NCBI RefSeq assembly: GCF_001013905.1
Contig: NZ_LN831788.1
Span: forward strand, 22,371-86,370
From: Streptomyces leeuwenhoekii
GTDB taxonomy: Bacteria > Actinomycetota > Actinomycetes > Streptomycetales > Streptomycetaceae
Direction: 5' to 3'
Length of the DNA: 64,000 bases
In this document: piece by piece, positions 32,527-40,399 of the stretch
Position numbering within the stretch: the stretch's first letter is position 1
Layout of the letters: each line of letters opens with the position of its first letter
Translations under genes and position numbers: made by a program
The notes under the pieces: model-generated
What the model saw: the letters and a program-made list of their open reading frames with translations, nothing else
Databases searched by the model: none
What the model was told of the DNA's origin: nothing

Positions 32527-33345
32527 TCACGCGTCCTCCAGGTCTACGCCACCGACGAGTACGCGAAGCCGAGAGTGCCGGGACGGGCGGGCCGCCATCT
32601 CGTCCACCGAGGGCCAGTCGTCCGCGCAGATCCCGTACTTCGGCGGCTGCCATCGGGGCCGGTAGTGCCGGTAGACCTTCTCCCAATCCGCCTTGAAGTA
32701 GCAGGGCAGCAGACCACCCGTGTTCGGGATGGGCTCCGGAGCCTGCTCGTTCTGTGCGCGGACCTGCTCGGCGACGCGGTCGGCGTGATCCTTGTGCCGC
32801 TTGCAGAACCAGCGCGCGGTGATCCACCCGGTCCGGGGGTCCTTCTCGAGGACACGGTGGTGGGATTGGGCACCGCACACGCCGTCTTCGGTGCGCCAGT
32901 CACGGGGCGGGGTATAACCGGGCGTGACGTGCACGAATGTGGGCGGCAGCTTGTGCAGGCGGGTCGGCTCGGGCAGCCCGGCCTGGGCGCGGGGCTTGTA
33001 GGCCCTGGGGCGGTACGGGCGAAGGCGAGGGCCTTCGCAGGAGGGCGCTCCGGACGGGTACCAGTCGCCGGCTTCCCGGGGCGGCTTGTAGCGGGGCGCG
33101 TCGTCGGCGATGAGCCGGTCGTAGCGGGCCTTGCCGTGATCGACACCCAGCTTCCGGCGGGCGACCTTCAACGGGCTGACGCCGTCCTCACGCTTGGCGA
33201 GGTCGACGGCGTAGCCGATGGCGAGGAGGAGTTCCCGGGTCTCGTGGCCGACGCGGGGGTCTTCGTAGACGGCAGCGACGAACTCGGGGAACGTCCGCTT
33301 GGGGCGCTGTTCCTGTGCGGGGGCCGGTACGGAGCGGAGCATCAT
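32527..33345 (-). CDS. Hypothetical protein
   Basis: 272 residues; ATGATG follows AGGAGG and overlaps the upstream stop, so either ATG could be used. The N-terminal part (FPEFVAAVYEDPRVGHETRELLLAIGYAVDLAKREDGVSPLKVARRKLGV) is helical and HTH-like, as in phage replication-associated proteins. The C-terminal part has Pro/Tyr-rich stretches and scattered Cys/His. Possibly DNA-binding; no firm family. Confidence 0.6.
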   Translation of the reverse strand: MMLRSVPAPAQEQRPKRTFPEFVAAVYEDPRVGHETRELLLAIGYAVDLAKREDGVSPLKVARRKLGVDHGKARYDRLIADDAPRYKPPREAGDWYPSGAPSCEGPRLRPYRPRAYKPRAQAGLPEPTRLHKLPPTFVHVTPGYTPPRDWRTEDGVCGAQSHHRVLEKDPRTGWITARWFCKRHKDHADRVAEQVRAQNEQAPEPIPNTGGLLPCYFKADWEKVYRHYRPRWQPPKYGICADDWPSVDEMAARPSRHSRLRVLVGGVDLEDA

Positions 33346-33668
33346 GCCTCCTCGTCGACTCGGTGGTCTGGGACCCGGGGCTCGTTGATGCGGCGGACTG
33401 TGACGGCGGGGCTGCGGGGCGGGGGCGGGTCGTTGCGGTGCTTCCACGCGTCCCAGTCCTGCCGCGGGTGGGCGAGGCACCAGGCCAGGTTCTCGGCGGC
33501 CAGCACGGCCCAGATCGCCCACCAGCGGGCACGGTGGCGGCGGATGGACTGGTCGTACTTCGCCCAGTTCGCCCAGTCGGAGACGCGCCGTGCGGGCCTG
33601 TAACGGCCGAGGGCGTAGCCGGCGGTGACCAGGCCCAGGGCCGCGGCCGCGGCGGCCAGAGGGGTCAC
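33342..33668 (-). CDS. Small membrane-anchored protein
   Basis: 108 residues, GTG start. An N-terminal hydrophobic segment (LAAAAAALGLVTAGYALG) is followed by a Trp/Arg-rich stretch with a second hydrophobic portion (WWAIWAVLAAENLAWCLA), then a basic, Pro-rich tail. Overlaps both neighbours by 4 bases. Confidence 0.55.
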   Translation of the reverse strand: MTPLAAAAAALGLVTAGYALGRYRPARRVSDWANWAKYDQSIRRHRARWWAIWAVLAAENLAWCLAHPRQDWDAWKHRNDPPPPRSPAVTVRRINEPRVPDHRVDEEA

Positions 33669-34093
33669 GACACCGTCTCCAAGCTGATCTGCCGCTGGAC
33701 GGCGGCGAGGACGCTTTCGGGGACGGTCCACAGGCCGAGCTGCCCGCGGACTCCGAGAACGGGTTCTGGCAGCAGACGGACGCTTCCGATCTCCCAATGC
33801 CACGAGTCAGGGAATCCCCATGGGCGGCAGCAGCCGGTGTCCTCGTGGCAGCCGACCACGTCGAAGACGGCGATGATCGCCTTGCGGTAGAGGGGCCAGT
33901 CGGTCATGCCGTCGGTCAGTGCGCGCGGTACTTGGCTGCTGGGGCGCGGGGTGCGGTCGTCGGCGGCGCCGGCGTGGAGGCAGAGGGTGGTTCCGAGCTG
34001 GTTGGCGGGGATGCGGCGGGGACGGTTCTCGATGCGCTTCGGGCCGTGGGCGATGGCGGCGGCCCACGGCTGTCGGACGGTCAGGGCTCTCAC
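33665..34093 (-). CDS. ASCH-domain protein
   Basis: 142 residues, GTG behind GAGAGGA. VRALTVRQPWAAAIAHGPKRIENRPRRIP is the ASCH/PUA-like start (L-V-QPWA-I..G-K-IENR), followed by LCLHAGA. ASCH domains bind RNA or modified nucleobases; small ones can hydrolyse modified cytidines. In phages they may act on RNA. The role here is unknown. Confidence 0.75.
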   Translation of the reverse strand: MRALTVRQPWAAAIAHGPKRIENRPRRIPANQLGTTLCLHAGAADDRTPRPSSQVPRALTDGMTDWPLYRKAIIAVFDVVGCHEDTGCCRPWGFPDSWHWEIGSVRLLPEPVLGVRGQLGLWTVPESVLAAVQRQISLETVS

Positions 34094-34662
34094 GGGCTGG
34101 TCCTCTCGCAGGTGGGATGTTGGTGGGCAGCCGTACCCATGGCGTGCGGGTAGTCGTAGGCGCCGGGGATCGGCTGCCACGTCTCCCCATGGGCCCCGCA
34201 GGTCTTGCACCGCCATCGTTCACCGCCGTCGACCTGCTCCAGGCCGAACCGGGCATAGAAGGCGTCCAGCTCCGTCTTGCGTTCCTGGTAGATGGTGGTG
34301 CGCCGCTTGTAGTCCCTGTAGACGTTGCCCCGGTAGCGGGGGTCGTCGATCGTCTCGTTCCAGCCCGGCTGGTAGTCGGGGTGGTCGCGGAAGAGGCGGG
34401 CGAGGCCGCACATGGTGGTGCAGGGGACGCCGGCGGTGGCGGTGCAGGTGACGCAGGCTGCGGCGGAGCGGCCGCGGGCGTCGATCCAGATGTTGTGCTG
34501 GTTGGCGATGAGGTAGAGGGAGTCGATGCGGTTCAGTTCGGTGTCGCGGGTCTCGCCTGGCGGGAGCTGTTCGGCAGTCTGCTGGGCTTCGGCGAGGCGG
34601 GCGTACACGAAGTCCTCGCAGCGGAACTCCCACCGCCACGCCGGATCGTCTGGGCCGGTCAC
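34090..34662 (-). CDS. DUF6221-like hypothetical protein
   Basis: 190 residues, GTG start. WEFRCEDFVYARLAEAQQTAEQL, a central CVTCTATAGVPCTTMCGLARLFRDHPDYQPGW and late CKTCGAHGETW give two Cys groups and a pattern seen in Streptomyces proteins of the DUF6221 kind. Probably zinc-binding. Overlaps neighbours by 4 bases. Confidence 0.55.
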   Translation of the reverse strand: MTGPDDPAWRWEFRCEDFVYARLAEAQQTAEQLPPGETRDTELNRIDSLYLIANQHNIWIDARGRSAAACVTCTATAGVPCTTMCGLARLFRDHPDYQPGWNETIDDPRYRGNVYRDYKRRTTIYQERKTELDAFYARFGLEQVDGGERWRCKTCGAHGETWQPIPGAYDYPHAMGTAAHQHPTCERTSP

Positions 34663-35051
34663 TGAGTGTCCCCTTCGGGGTCGTCTGCGCAGCCACAGCG
34701 GACTCCGCCGCTATGCCGGGGCGGGTCCGCAGGGACAGCGCGAAGGTTCGGGCAGCCGTCCGGGAAGGTGGGGCAGCGCTCGATGGTGGCGACGGCCGGG
34801 TATAGGTCGGGGAAGGCGAAGCAGGCGTTGACGATGTCGGCGAGGATGGCGGCGTTCAGCGGGATCTGTTCGCCTTGCGGGTGCATGCTGCCGCGGACGT
34901 AGCCCATAACGGCGGCGTCCTGGAAGAGTGCGCGTTCGCGGTCAGTGAGGCTGTTGAGGAAGGCGTGGACTCTGTCGGCTCGGGCTGCCTGCCGCTTGGC
35001 GAAGTACTCGTTCAAGGCGGCGTCTACCTGGCTCTCGCGGTAGTCGGTCAC
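34659..35051 (-). CDS. Hypothetical protein
   Basis: 130 residues, GTG with AGAGGA upstream. QVDAALNEYFAKRQAARADRVHAFLNSLTDRERALFQDAAVMGYVRG is helical; the C-terminus has CPNLRAVPADPPRHSGGVRCGC, a possible metal site. No family recognised. Confidence 0.55.
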   Translation of the reverse strand: MTDYRESQVDAALNEYFAKRQAARADRVHAFLNSLTDRERALFQDAAVMGYVRGSMHPQGEQIPLNAAILADIVNACFAFPDLYPAVATIERCPTFPDGCPNLRAVPADPPRHSGGVRCGCADDPEGDTQ

Positions 35052-35401
35052 AGGCGGGTCCTCTCGGAGGTGTCGGTGGCGGCGAGGATGGCCTTGCAGG
35101 TGTTCAGGTCTTCGTCGGCTTGGGTGAGCAGCTCTCCGCCACCGGCCCAGATCCGGGTGCGCGGCTCGTTTTCCGCGAAGACGACGAGGCCGTGTTCGAC
35201 GTGGAAGGTGCGGCCGTTGACGCGGCAGGTCTCGGCTTCGCTCCAGTCGCGGGTGCACAGCCATACGCCGTGGGCGGTCCAGTACTCGGGGCAGGGCGTT
35301 GTCCAGATGGGTTCGCCGTTGTCGAAGGTGGCGGTGTAGAGGAAGACGGGGCGGATCTGTTGGCAATGCTGGCAGCGACCGACCCTGGGAAGCGGGTCCA
35401 T
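35048..35401 (-). CDS. Zinc-ribbon hypothetical protein
   Basis: 117 residues, ATG in the preceding stop. It begins with CQHCQQ and later has CTRDW and TCRVNGRTFHVEHGLVVF, so a small treble-clef is likely. Coupled to the deoxyribosyltransferase-like gene upstream. Confidence 0.55.
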   Translation of the reverse strand: MDPLPRVGRCQHCQQIRPVFLYTATFDNGEPIWTTPCPEYWTAHGVWLCTRDWSEAETCRVNGRTFHVEHGLVVFAENEPRTRIWAGGGELLTQADEDLNTCKAILAATDTSERTRL

Positions 35402-35820
35402 CACGCCTCCAGGGCAGCCGGGTCGCCGTCGGGCTCGCCGGGGTCGACTTCGGGGTGGGTAAAGCGGACCGGCTTGCCCAGGGAGCGGGCGTAGGCGATC
35501 TCCGCGCGGGTGGAGTCGCCGATGTAATCGCCGACGACCAGGACTTCGTCCGCGAGGCGGATCTTCGCGCGGTGCAGGTCGTCCAGGCGGGCCTTGAGAA
35601 CTTCGGCGTCGGCGGGGTCGGCCCACAGGGGGTGGGGCTCCTTCATGTTGCAGCCGGGCTTTACGACGATGTGGCCGTTGGCGGTCTCGATGCGGTCGAT
35701 TTCGGCCATGAGGTTCATGAAGCGGGTGGAGCCGCAGATGGCGACGATGCGGGGGATGCCGAGGCGGTTCTTGGCGTCGGCGAGTTGCTCTTCGGGGGTG
35801 AGGAGCTGGGGGTAGGTCAC
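35401..35820 (-). CDS. Nucleoside 2-deoxyribosyltransferase-like protein
   Basis: 139 residues from GTG 35820 with AGGAG upstream. IVAICGSTRFMNLMAEIDRIE, then DLHRAKIRLADEVLVVGDYIGDSTRAEIAYARSLGKPV matches the Rossmann-like fold of the nucleoside 2-deoxyribosyltransferase-like group (GSTRF; D-VLV; S-GT-E---A---GK-V). Such enzymes exchange or cleave nucleobases; phage copies may salvage or clear nucleotides. First gene behind the leftward early promoter at 35951. Confidence 0.7.
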   Translation of the reverse strand: MTYPQLLTPEEQLADAKNRLGIPRIVAICGSTRFMNLMAEIDRIETANGHIVVKPGCNMKEPHPLWADPADAEVLKARLDDLHRAKIRLADEVLVVGDYIGDSTRAEIAYARSLGKPVRFTHPEVDPGEPDGDPAALEA

Positions 35821-35950
35821 GGGTTCTCCTGGTCGAGGTGACGGGGGTTGGCCGTGGGGCGCTTCCCGGAGATTGCCTGTGGTAGACCAGCCTGCCGCTG
35901 TTTGGGCAGGGGGTTCCCTGTGGCGGTGGGGAGGAGGGTTCAACCAGGCC

Positions 35951-35986
35951 ACTGTACCGCGCTATGCATGGCACAGCAATGCGTAG
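35951..35986 (-). promoter_or_regulatory. Early promoter-operator, copy C (leftward)
   Basis: On the minus strand TTGCTG (35979-35974), 17 bases, TACAGT (35956-35951). Operator arms on the plus strand are CTATGCATGGC (35962-35972) and GCAATGCGTAG (35976-35986). It drives the leftward genes from 35820. Confidence 0.8.
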
Positions 35987-36140
35987 TGGGTGGGGTTGTT
36001 CAGGCGGCGCCGACCTCACCCCGCCACAAGACGCCCCGTGAGACGCATGACCGCAGATGAGGCGCCCTGCCAGCCAACAGCGCCCGTGCGCCCCCCAAGC
36101 CCTCTGCCCCACCGGCCAGGCGCCGCGCACCGTCGAAACC

Positions 36141-36368
36141 ATGGGCGCTACGAGGCAAGCACTGTGCGCGGGACGCGGGGACGGCAGCGACTGCCCGAAC
36201 GGGGAAGTCCTGACGGTCGAGGACGGAGCTGCGGAGGTCCGGTGCGAGGAGTGCCGGCACTACTGGGAGCTGGACGAGACGGAGCCGGGCCGCCGCCCAG
36301 TCGTGGATGACGGGCTGACCCGGCCACTGGGGGATCCACGCGAAGCCGGCCACGGGACCGCGGCATAG
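36141..36368 (+). CDS. Small zinc-ribbon protein, divergent
   Basis: 75 residues on the plus strand among leftward genes. CAGRGDGSDCPNGEVLTVEDGAAEVRCEECRHYWEL has four Cys in zinc-ribbon spacing. Codon bias supports it; the ribosome binding site is weak. An in-frame ATG at 36057 would add 28 less convincing residues. Confidence 0.5.
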   Translation: MGATRQALCAGRGDGSDCPNGEVLTVEDGAAEVRCEECRHYWELDETEPGRRPVVDDGLTRPLGDPREAGHGTAA

Positions 36369-36438
36369 AACGGTGGCGTGAAGGACAGCACCAGCCCGCC
36401 CCGCCGTGGACGCCCGCCGACTAGCGCAGGACGGGGTG

Positions 36439-36891
36439 CTACAGCACGGCGGCGAGGACGCCGGCCAGGGCGAGCGCGGTGATCCCGGCGCGGGTGCAGT
36501 CCACCGCGGCCCGGACCCGGCTGTACTTGCGGCGGGCCAGGGCGGCGAGAGCGCGTACCTCGTCCGGTCCCGGGCCGGCCGCCAGAGCGGCGGCCAACTC
36601 GTCGTGGGTCATCTCGGGCCACCGGGGCCAGCCGGGGCCGTGCAGGTTCGGTCGTACGGCGGTGAGGAGGATCAGTGTGGCGGTGAGGAGGAGGGCGGTG
36701 CCTAACCCGCCGGTCACGGTCACGGCGGCGGGGGGTCGGGTGTTGGCGGTGAGGGTGATGATGCCGGCGAGGCTGGTGCCGGTGAGGGCGAGGAGGAGGC
36801 TGGCTTTGGTGTCGCAGCGGGCGATGTGAGCGGTGAGGTCTTTCACGTGGTCGTGGCAGCGGTGGTCGGTTTCGGCCGGGGTGGTGGTCAT
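36439..36891 (-). CDS. PycTM-like (Pycsar effector family) membrane protein
   Basis: 150 residues. HVKDLTAHIARCDTKASLLLALTGTSLAGIITLTA, then a second TM segment (VTVTGGLGTALLLTATLILLTAV), a cytoplasmic helix with ALAALARRKYSRVRAAVDC, and a C-terminal TM (GITALALAGVLAAVL). The D-KA-LLL opening and overall topology match the transmembrane domain of Pycsar effectors (DUF5706 type), which disrupt the membrane when a cyclic pyrimidine nucleotide is sensed. No nucleotide cyclase gene is adjacent, so a defence role is uncertain. Confidence 0.6.
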   Translation of the reverse strand: MTTTPAETDHRCHDHVKDLTAHIARCDTKASLLLALTGTSLAGIITLTANTRPPAAVTVTGGLGTALLLTATLILLTAVRPNLHGPGWPRWPEMTHDELAAALAAGPGPDEVRALAALARRKYSRVRAAVDCTRAGITALALAGVLAAVL

Positions 36892-36928
36892 GAGCTGGTC
36901 CGTTCTATGTCGGGTGCTGGCATGGAAA

Positions 36929-36959
36929 AGCCCGGCCACAGTGGGGTCGCGGCCGGGCT
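36929..36959 (-). terminator. Rho-independent terminator
   Basis: Read leftward, AGCCCGGCC pairs with GGCCGGGCT and is followed by TTTT, a classical intrinsic terminator. It lies 19 bases after the stop of the small gene at 36979. Confidence 0.85.
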
Positions 36960-36978
36960 CTGAGCGCGGAAGGCGTGG

Positions 36979-37158
36979 TCAGTCGCCGTAGTCCTCGGGC
37001 AGGCCATGGCGGCGCAGCCACTCGCCCTCGTAGTCGCTACGGCCGACGGCTTCGAAGGTGGCACGGGCGTCGTTGACCTCGTCGTCGGTCATCTGCGTGG
37101 AGGTCTTGTTCGCCCAGGTCTTGCCGGTGAGGTCGGGCCAGCGGTCGGCGGAGCCCAT
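36979..37158 (-). CDS. Small acidic protein
   Basis: 59 residues, MGSADRWPDLTGKTWANK... ending EGEWLRRHGLPEDYGD. ATG is preceded by AAAGGGG at good spacing, and an intrinsic terminator follows, so this is a well-defined small gene. Charged, probably helical; function unknown. Confidence 0.65.
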   Translation of the reverse strand: MGSADRWPDLTGKTWANKTSTQMTDDEVNDARATFEAVGRSDYEGEWLRRHGLPEDYGD

Positions 37159-37211
37159 AGCGGTGCCCCTTTCGGTTGAGTGCCTGCTGGATGGGGTGTG
37201 GGTCTGGGCGG

Positions 37212-37523
37212 TCAGTCGCCGACCATCGTGCGGTACTCGTCGGTCATGTCCCGGACCACCTCGAGCACGACGGCCGCGCGGAGCAGGAGCCCCTCCCGGG
37301 TGTCGCCCTCGGTGTTGGCGGCCTCGGAGAGGAGCGTGCCCGCGGTCTGGAGGTCGTCGTGGCCGTTGATGCCGGCCTGGTGGAAGTTGTCGACGGCGTA
37401 GTCCAGGTGGTGGAGGAACTCGGTGAGGTTGGTGGCGGGGGTGGGGTTCTCGGCGACGTAGGCGAGGTTGTCGGCGTGCTGGGCGATGAGGCTGTCGACG
37501 GTGACCGTGGCGGTGGCGGTCAT
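37212..37523 (-). CDS. Small helical acidic protein
   Basis: 103 residues, ATG with GAAAGGA upstream. NLAYVAENPTPATNLTEFLHHLDYAVDNFHQAG then helical EVVRDMTDEYRTMV. No motif recognised. Part of the short operon from promoter D. Confidence 0.6.
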   Translation of the reverse strand: MTATATVTVDSLIAQHADNLAYVAENPTPATNLTEFLHHLDYAVDNFHQAGINGHDDLQTAGTLLSEAANTEGDTREGLLLRAAVVLEVVRDMTDEYRTMVGD

Positions 37524-37537
37524 GCGGGTCCTTTCGG

Positions 37538-37672
37538 CTACTTCAGCTGATGGAGGGCGGCGAGGATGCCCAGTGCGGTGAGGACGGCGTTGGCGCCGGC
37601 TGGTTCGAGTACGGCGAAGACGGCGAGGAGGGGCAGGAGGACATAGAAACGGGTCAGATCGTGGCCGGGCAT
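37538..37672 (-). CDS. Very small membrane protein
   Basis: 44 residues from ATG 37672 with GGAG upstream; longer in-frame starts (37804, 37792) overlap the promoter and are unlikely. FYVLLPLLAVFAVLEP and NAVLTALGILAAL are hydrophobic. First gene after promoter D. Confidence 0.45.
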   Translation of the reverse strand: MPGHDLTRFYVLLPLLAVFAVLEPAGANAVLTALGILAALHQLK

Positions 37673-37780
37673 GGGCTGTTGGGCTCCGTTCGGGTCGGGG
37701 ATGATAGGCCGGCCCGGCCACGGTTGGGTGTGAGGGGGCACCGGTCGTTCTGGGTGTTCGGGCGGTGCCCCCGGGACATC

Positions 37781-37816
37781 AACGTACCCCATTAGACATG
37801 GCACTGCAATGCATAG
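37781..37816 (-). promoter_or_regulatory. Early promoter-operator, copy D (leftward)
   Basis: On the minus strand TTGCAG (37809-37804), 17 bases, TACGTT (37786-37781). Operator arms on the plus strand are TTAGACATGGC (37792-37802) and GCAATGCATAG (37806-37816). It is the least perfect of the four copies. Confidence 0.75.
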
Positions 37817-37918
37817 GCGGGGATTGGTGGCGCCCCCATGCCGACCGTTCCCCGCGGCGCCCCCAGGCCCGAGAAGCCAGAGGCGCCGCGCGACAGGATG
37901 GGCGCAGCAAGCGACGTG

Positions 37919-38713
37919 TCAGAGATCCTCGTGAGGCGGAAGATCCCTGGCTGGCTTGAGACCATCCGGCATCGGCTTCGGCAGCAGCGTCCACAAGGCT
38001 CGACCTCGTTTCCCCCACTGCATGTCTGCCATCCCAGTCTTCTGGAGTGCGCCGAGGCCCTTGGTCACTGAGGTCTTCGGCAATCGAGACCGTGCAGACA
38101 GGTCATCCCCGTGGAACGGAACGTGCAGTCCGAACAACTCGATCCCCAGTCCGTAGACTGCGCCACAAGACCGCGCAGCCTCCCCCGCGGGAGAGGACCG
38201 GTCCAGGACAAGCCAGTGGGGGCTTGCATGTGTAAGGACTCGTGGTTCGACCTTCCACAGGGCGCTAGTGACTGCGGACCGTGAGAGGCCGTAGCGGCTC
38301 GCCAGGTGATGCGCTGAGGGAAGTGCTGTCGCAGGCGGGAAGACTCCAGCTTCGATGTCATCCCTGACCATCCGTAGCGCCTCCGCCACGTACGCCTGGT
38401 CCTGGGTGCGGCGATCCTCGTTATCGATCTTGTTCTTGGGATTGCTGCGGTCGTACCGAGGGCCCTCTGTCTCGATGGCATGCAATTCCGCGATGCCGGC
38501 TTCGGTGCGGTTCGCGAACCAAGTCACTTCCTTCCTGGCTACTTCGTGCCACCACGGCTTTTCGCCTGCGTGGCTTCGCCAGCGTGACTTCGGGTCGCTC
38601 GTGATGCCGACGTACAGCAGCTCGCCAGCAGCGCCGTAGAAGCGGTACACCGCGGTGCAACCGGGAGCAGGCTGGCTTGGAAGGGGTCCTGTCGCTTCAG
38701 TCTCCTCGTTCAC
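37919..38713 (-). CDS. GIY-YIG nuclease-HTH fusion
   Basis: 264 residues. TAVYRFYGAAGELLYVGITSDPKSRWRSHAGEKPWW is a GIY-YIG nuclease core with the Arg and following helix, and AELHAIETEGPRYDRSNPKNK completes it with Glu and Asn. The middle (ALPSAHHLASRYGLSRSAVTSALWKVE) is a GntR-like winged HTH, and a second HTH-like stretch (LPKTSVTKGLGALQKTGMADM) follows. It may cut DNA at sites chosen by its HTH or act as a regulator. Overlaps the upstream gene by 4 bases. Confidence 0.72.
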   Translation of the reverse strand: MNEETEATGPLPSQPAPGCTAVYRFYGAAGELLYVGITSDPKSRWRSHAGEKPWWHEVARKEVTWFANRTEAGIAELHAIETEGPRYDRSNPKNKIDNEDRRTQDQAYVAEALRMVRDDIEAGVFPPATALPSAHHLASRYGLSRSAVTSALWKVEPRVLTHASPHWLVLDRSSPAGEAARSCGAVYGLGIELFGLHVPFHGDDLSARSRLPKTSVTKGLGALQKTGMADMQWGKRGRALWTLLPKPMPDGLKPARDLPPHEDL

Positions 38714-39705
38714 GCGGTTACGTCCTCTCGGCAGTCAATGCACAGGGCGTCCTCGGTGGAGTTTCGCAGCGGCCTGTGACACTCCGGGCACTTCGCCTTC
38801 TGCCGTCGAGGAGCGGCCTGCTCGGCCGTACGCGGACTTGGCAGCAGTGGAGCATCAGGAAGGTTGTCCGGGTCCAGGCGATGCCGGTAGACGGCAGCCA
38901 GGGACTTCGCAGAGTCCGTCTCCTCGGTCAGCTGCACTCGCAGCTTGTTCTCGGTCCAGCCTGCCGCCAGAGCCTCACCAACTCGCTGAATGAGGTGGTT
39001 CCTCTGCCGAGGGCCGGGAAGCCGCCCCCGATACGGAAGGCTGTCCACGAAGGCGACCGCCGCGGGGTTCTGCTCTTCCTTCTGCTGCGGAGCATCCCCA
39101 CCCCCTCCTCCCTCCTCATGGCCCTTGCTCGAAACCGGGACAGCAGCTTCTTCGCGCGCGGGGGAGGAGGAGGTACTTCCCCCTGGTTCTTTAACCCCGT
39201 AGGGGTTAACTCCCGCCTCACCGGCAGCCGGTCCACCGGGACCCGGTCGGCCGAAGTCCGGTCCACCGAAGTCCGGCGGAGCGGGATTCGGTCCGACCTG
39301 CGAAAACTCCGATTCGGTTGAGGTGGCCGGTACGACAGCAAGACGCGTACGGTTGACCGCCTTCGCCTTGCTCCATGGCTTGGGCAGGGTGGCTGGCAGT
39401 GACGCAGGATCCTGCGGTTCCTCGTAGATCGTCGTCTTGGTGACGAACCGCCCCCGGTCGCCCTGGATGCGTGTCCGTACGAGGTACCGCTCTTTCTCCA
39501 ACTCGTTCATGTAGCCGGCGATGGCGCTCCGGCCTTCGGGGTTGTCAGCGGCCAGAGATCGAATGTCGACCTTTGCGCCAGGCGGCAGGCTGAGCAGGTA
39601 CTCAGCCAGCCCGCGGGCGCCGAAAGAGAGCCGGTTGTTTTGAGCGAGGGCGTTGTCGATGATGACGAAGCCGCGCTGCTTCTTTGGACCACGCTCGATG
39701 TTCAC
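38710..39705 (-). CDS. Replication-type winged-helix protein with zinc ribbon
   Basis: 331 residues. GFVIIDNALAQNNRLSFGARGLAEYLLSLPPGAKVDIRSLAADNPEGRSAIAGYMNELEKERYLVRTR is a winged-helix domain like those of phage and plasmid replication initiators. A long Pro/Gly/Ser-rich linker follows, then a helical region, and a C-terminal CPECHRPLRNSTEDALCIDC zinc ribbon. It may be a second replication protein or a transfer-linked initiator. The linker is low complexity (EEGGGGGD). Confidence 0.65.
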   Translation of the reverse strand: MNIERGPKKQRGFVIIDNALAQNNRLSFGARGLAEYLLSLPPGAKVDIRSLAADNPEGRSAIAGYMNELEKERYLVRTRIQGDRGRFVTKTTIYEEPQDPASLPATLPKPWSKAKAVNRTRLAVVPATSTESEFSQVGPNPAPPDFGGPDFGRPGPGGPAAGEAGVNPYGVKEPGGSTSSSPAREEAAVPVSSKGHEEGGGGGDAPQQKEEQNPAAVAFVDSLPYRGRLPGPRQRNHLIQRVGEALAAGWTENKLRVQLTEETDSAKSLAAVYRHRLDPDNLPDAPLLPSPRTAEQAAPRRQKAKCPECHRPLRNSTEDALCIDCREDVTA

Positions 39706-39781
39706 GCCGCCACCTCCGCGGTGCGGAGGAGCTTGCGGGGGCTACTTGCCGTGGTGCGGCTTGGTGCGGGTACCCTCACTT

Positions 39782-39955
39782 GTGGAGGCCCTTCTTATCG
39801 GGTGGGACTCGAAGATCCAGCGGGTTGCAGCCCGCTGGTTGCGCTCGAACGGCCGGCCTGAGGTAGCTGCGAACCTCCTCTGGGCTGGCCGTTCTGCGTA
39901 TCCGGGTGCTGGGGCTGCGATCCCAGTACCGGTAAAGCGGTGCTCACTGGGCTGA
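39782..39955 (+). CDS. Small divergent protein, probably leaderless
   Basis: 57 residues on the plus strand: VEALLIGWDSKIQRVAARWL... TTGCCG (39746) and TACCCT (39771) stand 19 bases apart, and the GTG begins 6 bases after the -10, so it may be leaderless. It ends 12 bases into the 3' end of the leftward gene at 39944. Possibly a small regulator; moderate support only. Confidence 0.4.
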   Translation: MEALLIGWDSKIQRVAARWLRSNGRPEVAANLLWAGRSAYPGAGAAIPVPVKRCSLG

Positions 39956-40249
39956 CGCGGGGTCGCGCGGTCGTCTAGCCGGGCCTCGCCCAGTGGGCGG
40001 GTACTTCTCGAGGTAGTCGAGCAGCACCTTCGTGCGCATCATGCGGGTCTTCCCGGCGATCAGATATGGCTCCTGGTCGGGGCCATCGCCGAACGGCCAC
40101 CGCTGTTCTGCGGGCACCTTCTTGTTGCTTCTGGCGATGGCCATGTGTCGAAGACCGCGGGGCGTCATGCTTCCGGCGATGCCGCGGTTGACGATCAGCG
40201 CGGCGGCATCGGCGAACGAAATGTAATCGGGTGCTTGACGCTCAGTCAT
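39944..40249 (-). CDS. Small HTH-like protein
   Basis: 101 residues, ATG start. YISFADAAALIVNRGIAGSMTPRGLRHMAIARSNKKVPAEQRWPFGDG and YLIAGKTRMMRTKVLLDYLEKY resemble the small HTH (excisionase- or KorA-like) proteins beside Streptomyces replication genes. It sits between the replication-type protein and the GntR regulator. Confidence 0.6.
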   Translation of the reverse strand: MTERQAPDYISFADAAALIVNRGIAGSMTPRGLRHMAIARSNKKVPAEQRWPFGDGPDQEPYLIAGKTRMMRTKVLLDYLEKYPPTGRGPARRPRDPASAQ

Positions 40250-40259
40250 CGACGCACCC

Positions 40260-40398
40260 CATAGCGACTACTTCCGCTGAACGGCAGTAGAGTCTTCATT
40301 GGATCTCCTAGCGGGGATTCCCCACCGACGAAGATTTCGCAGGTCAGCGTCGTGTGGGGCGGCCGGCCGTGCCACTGGTGCGGTCGGCCGTACTACGT
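40260..40398. other. Intergenic region with GC-rich hairpin
   Basis: 140 bases between the small HTH gene and the GntR gene end. GGCCGGCCGTGC and GTGCGGTCGGCC form an imperfect hairpin near 40361-40390, a likely terminator for the leftward GntR gene. Confidence 0.4.
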
Positions 40399-40399
40399 T

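Noticed and set aside
39700..39960. Possible tRNA or small RNA near the CCAGCGGGTTGCAGCCCGCTGG hairpin
   Set aside because: No T loop or acceptor stem; the sequence is better explained as part of a small plus-strand gene.
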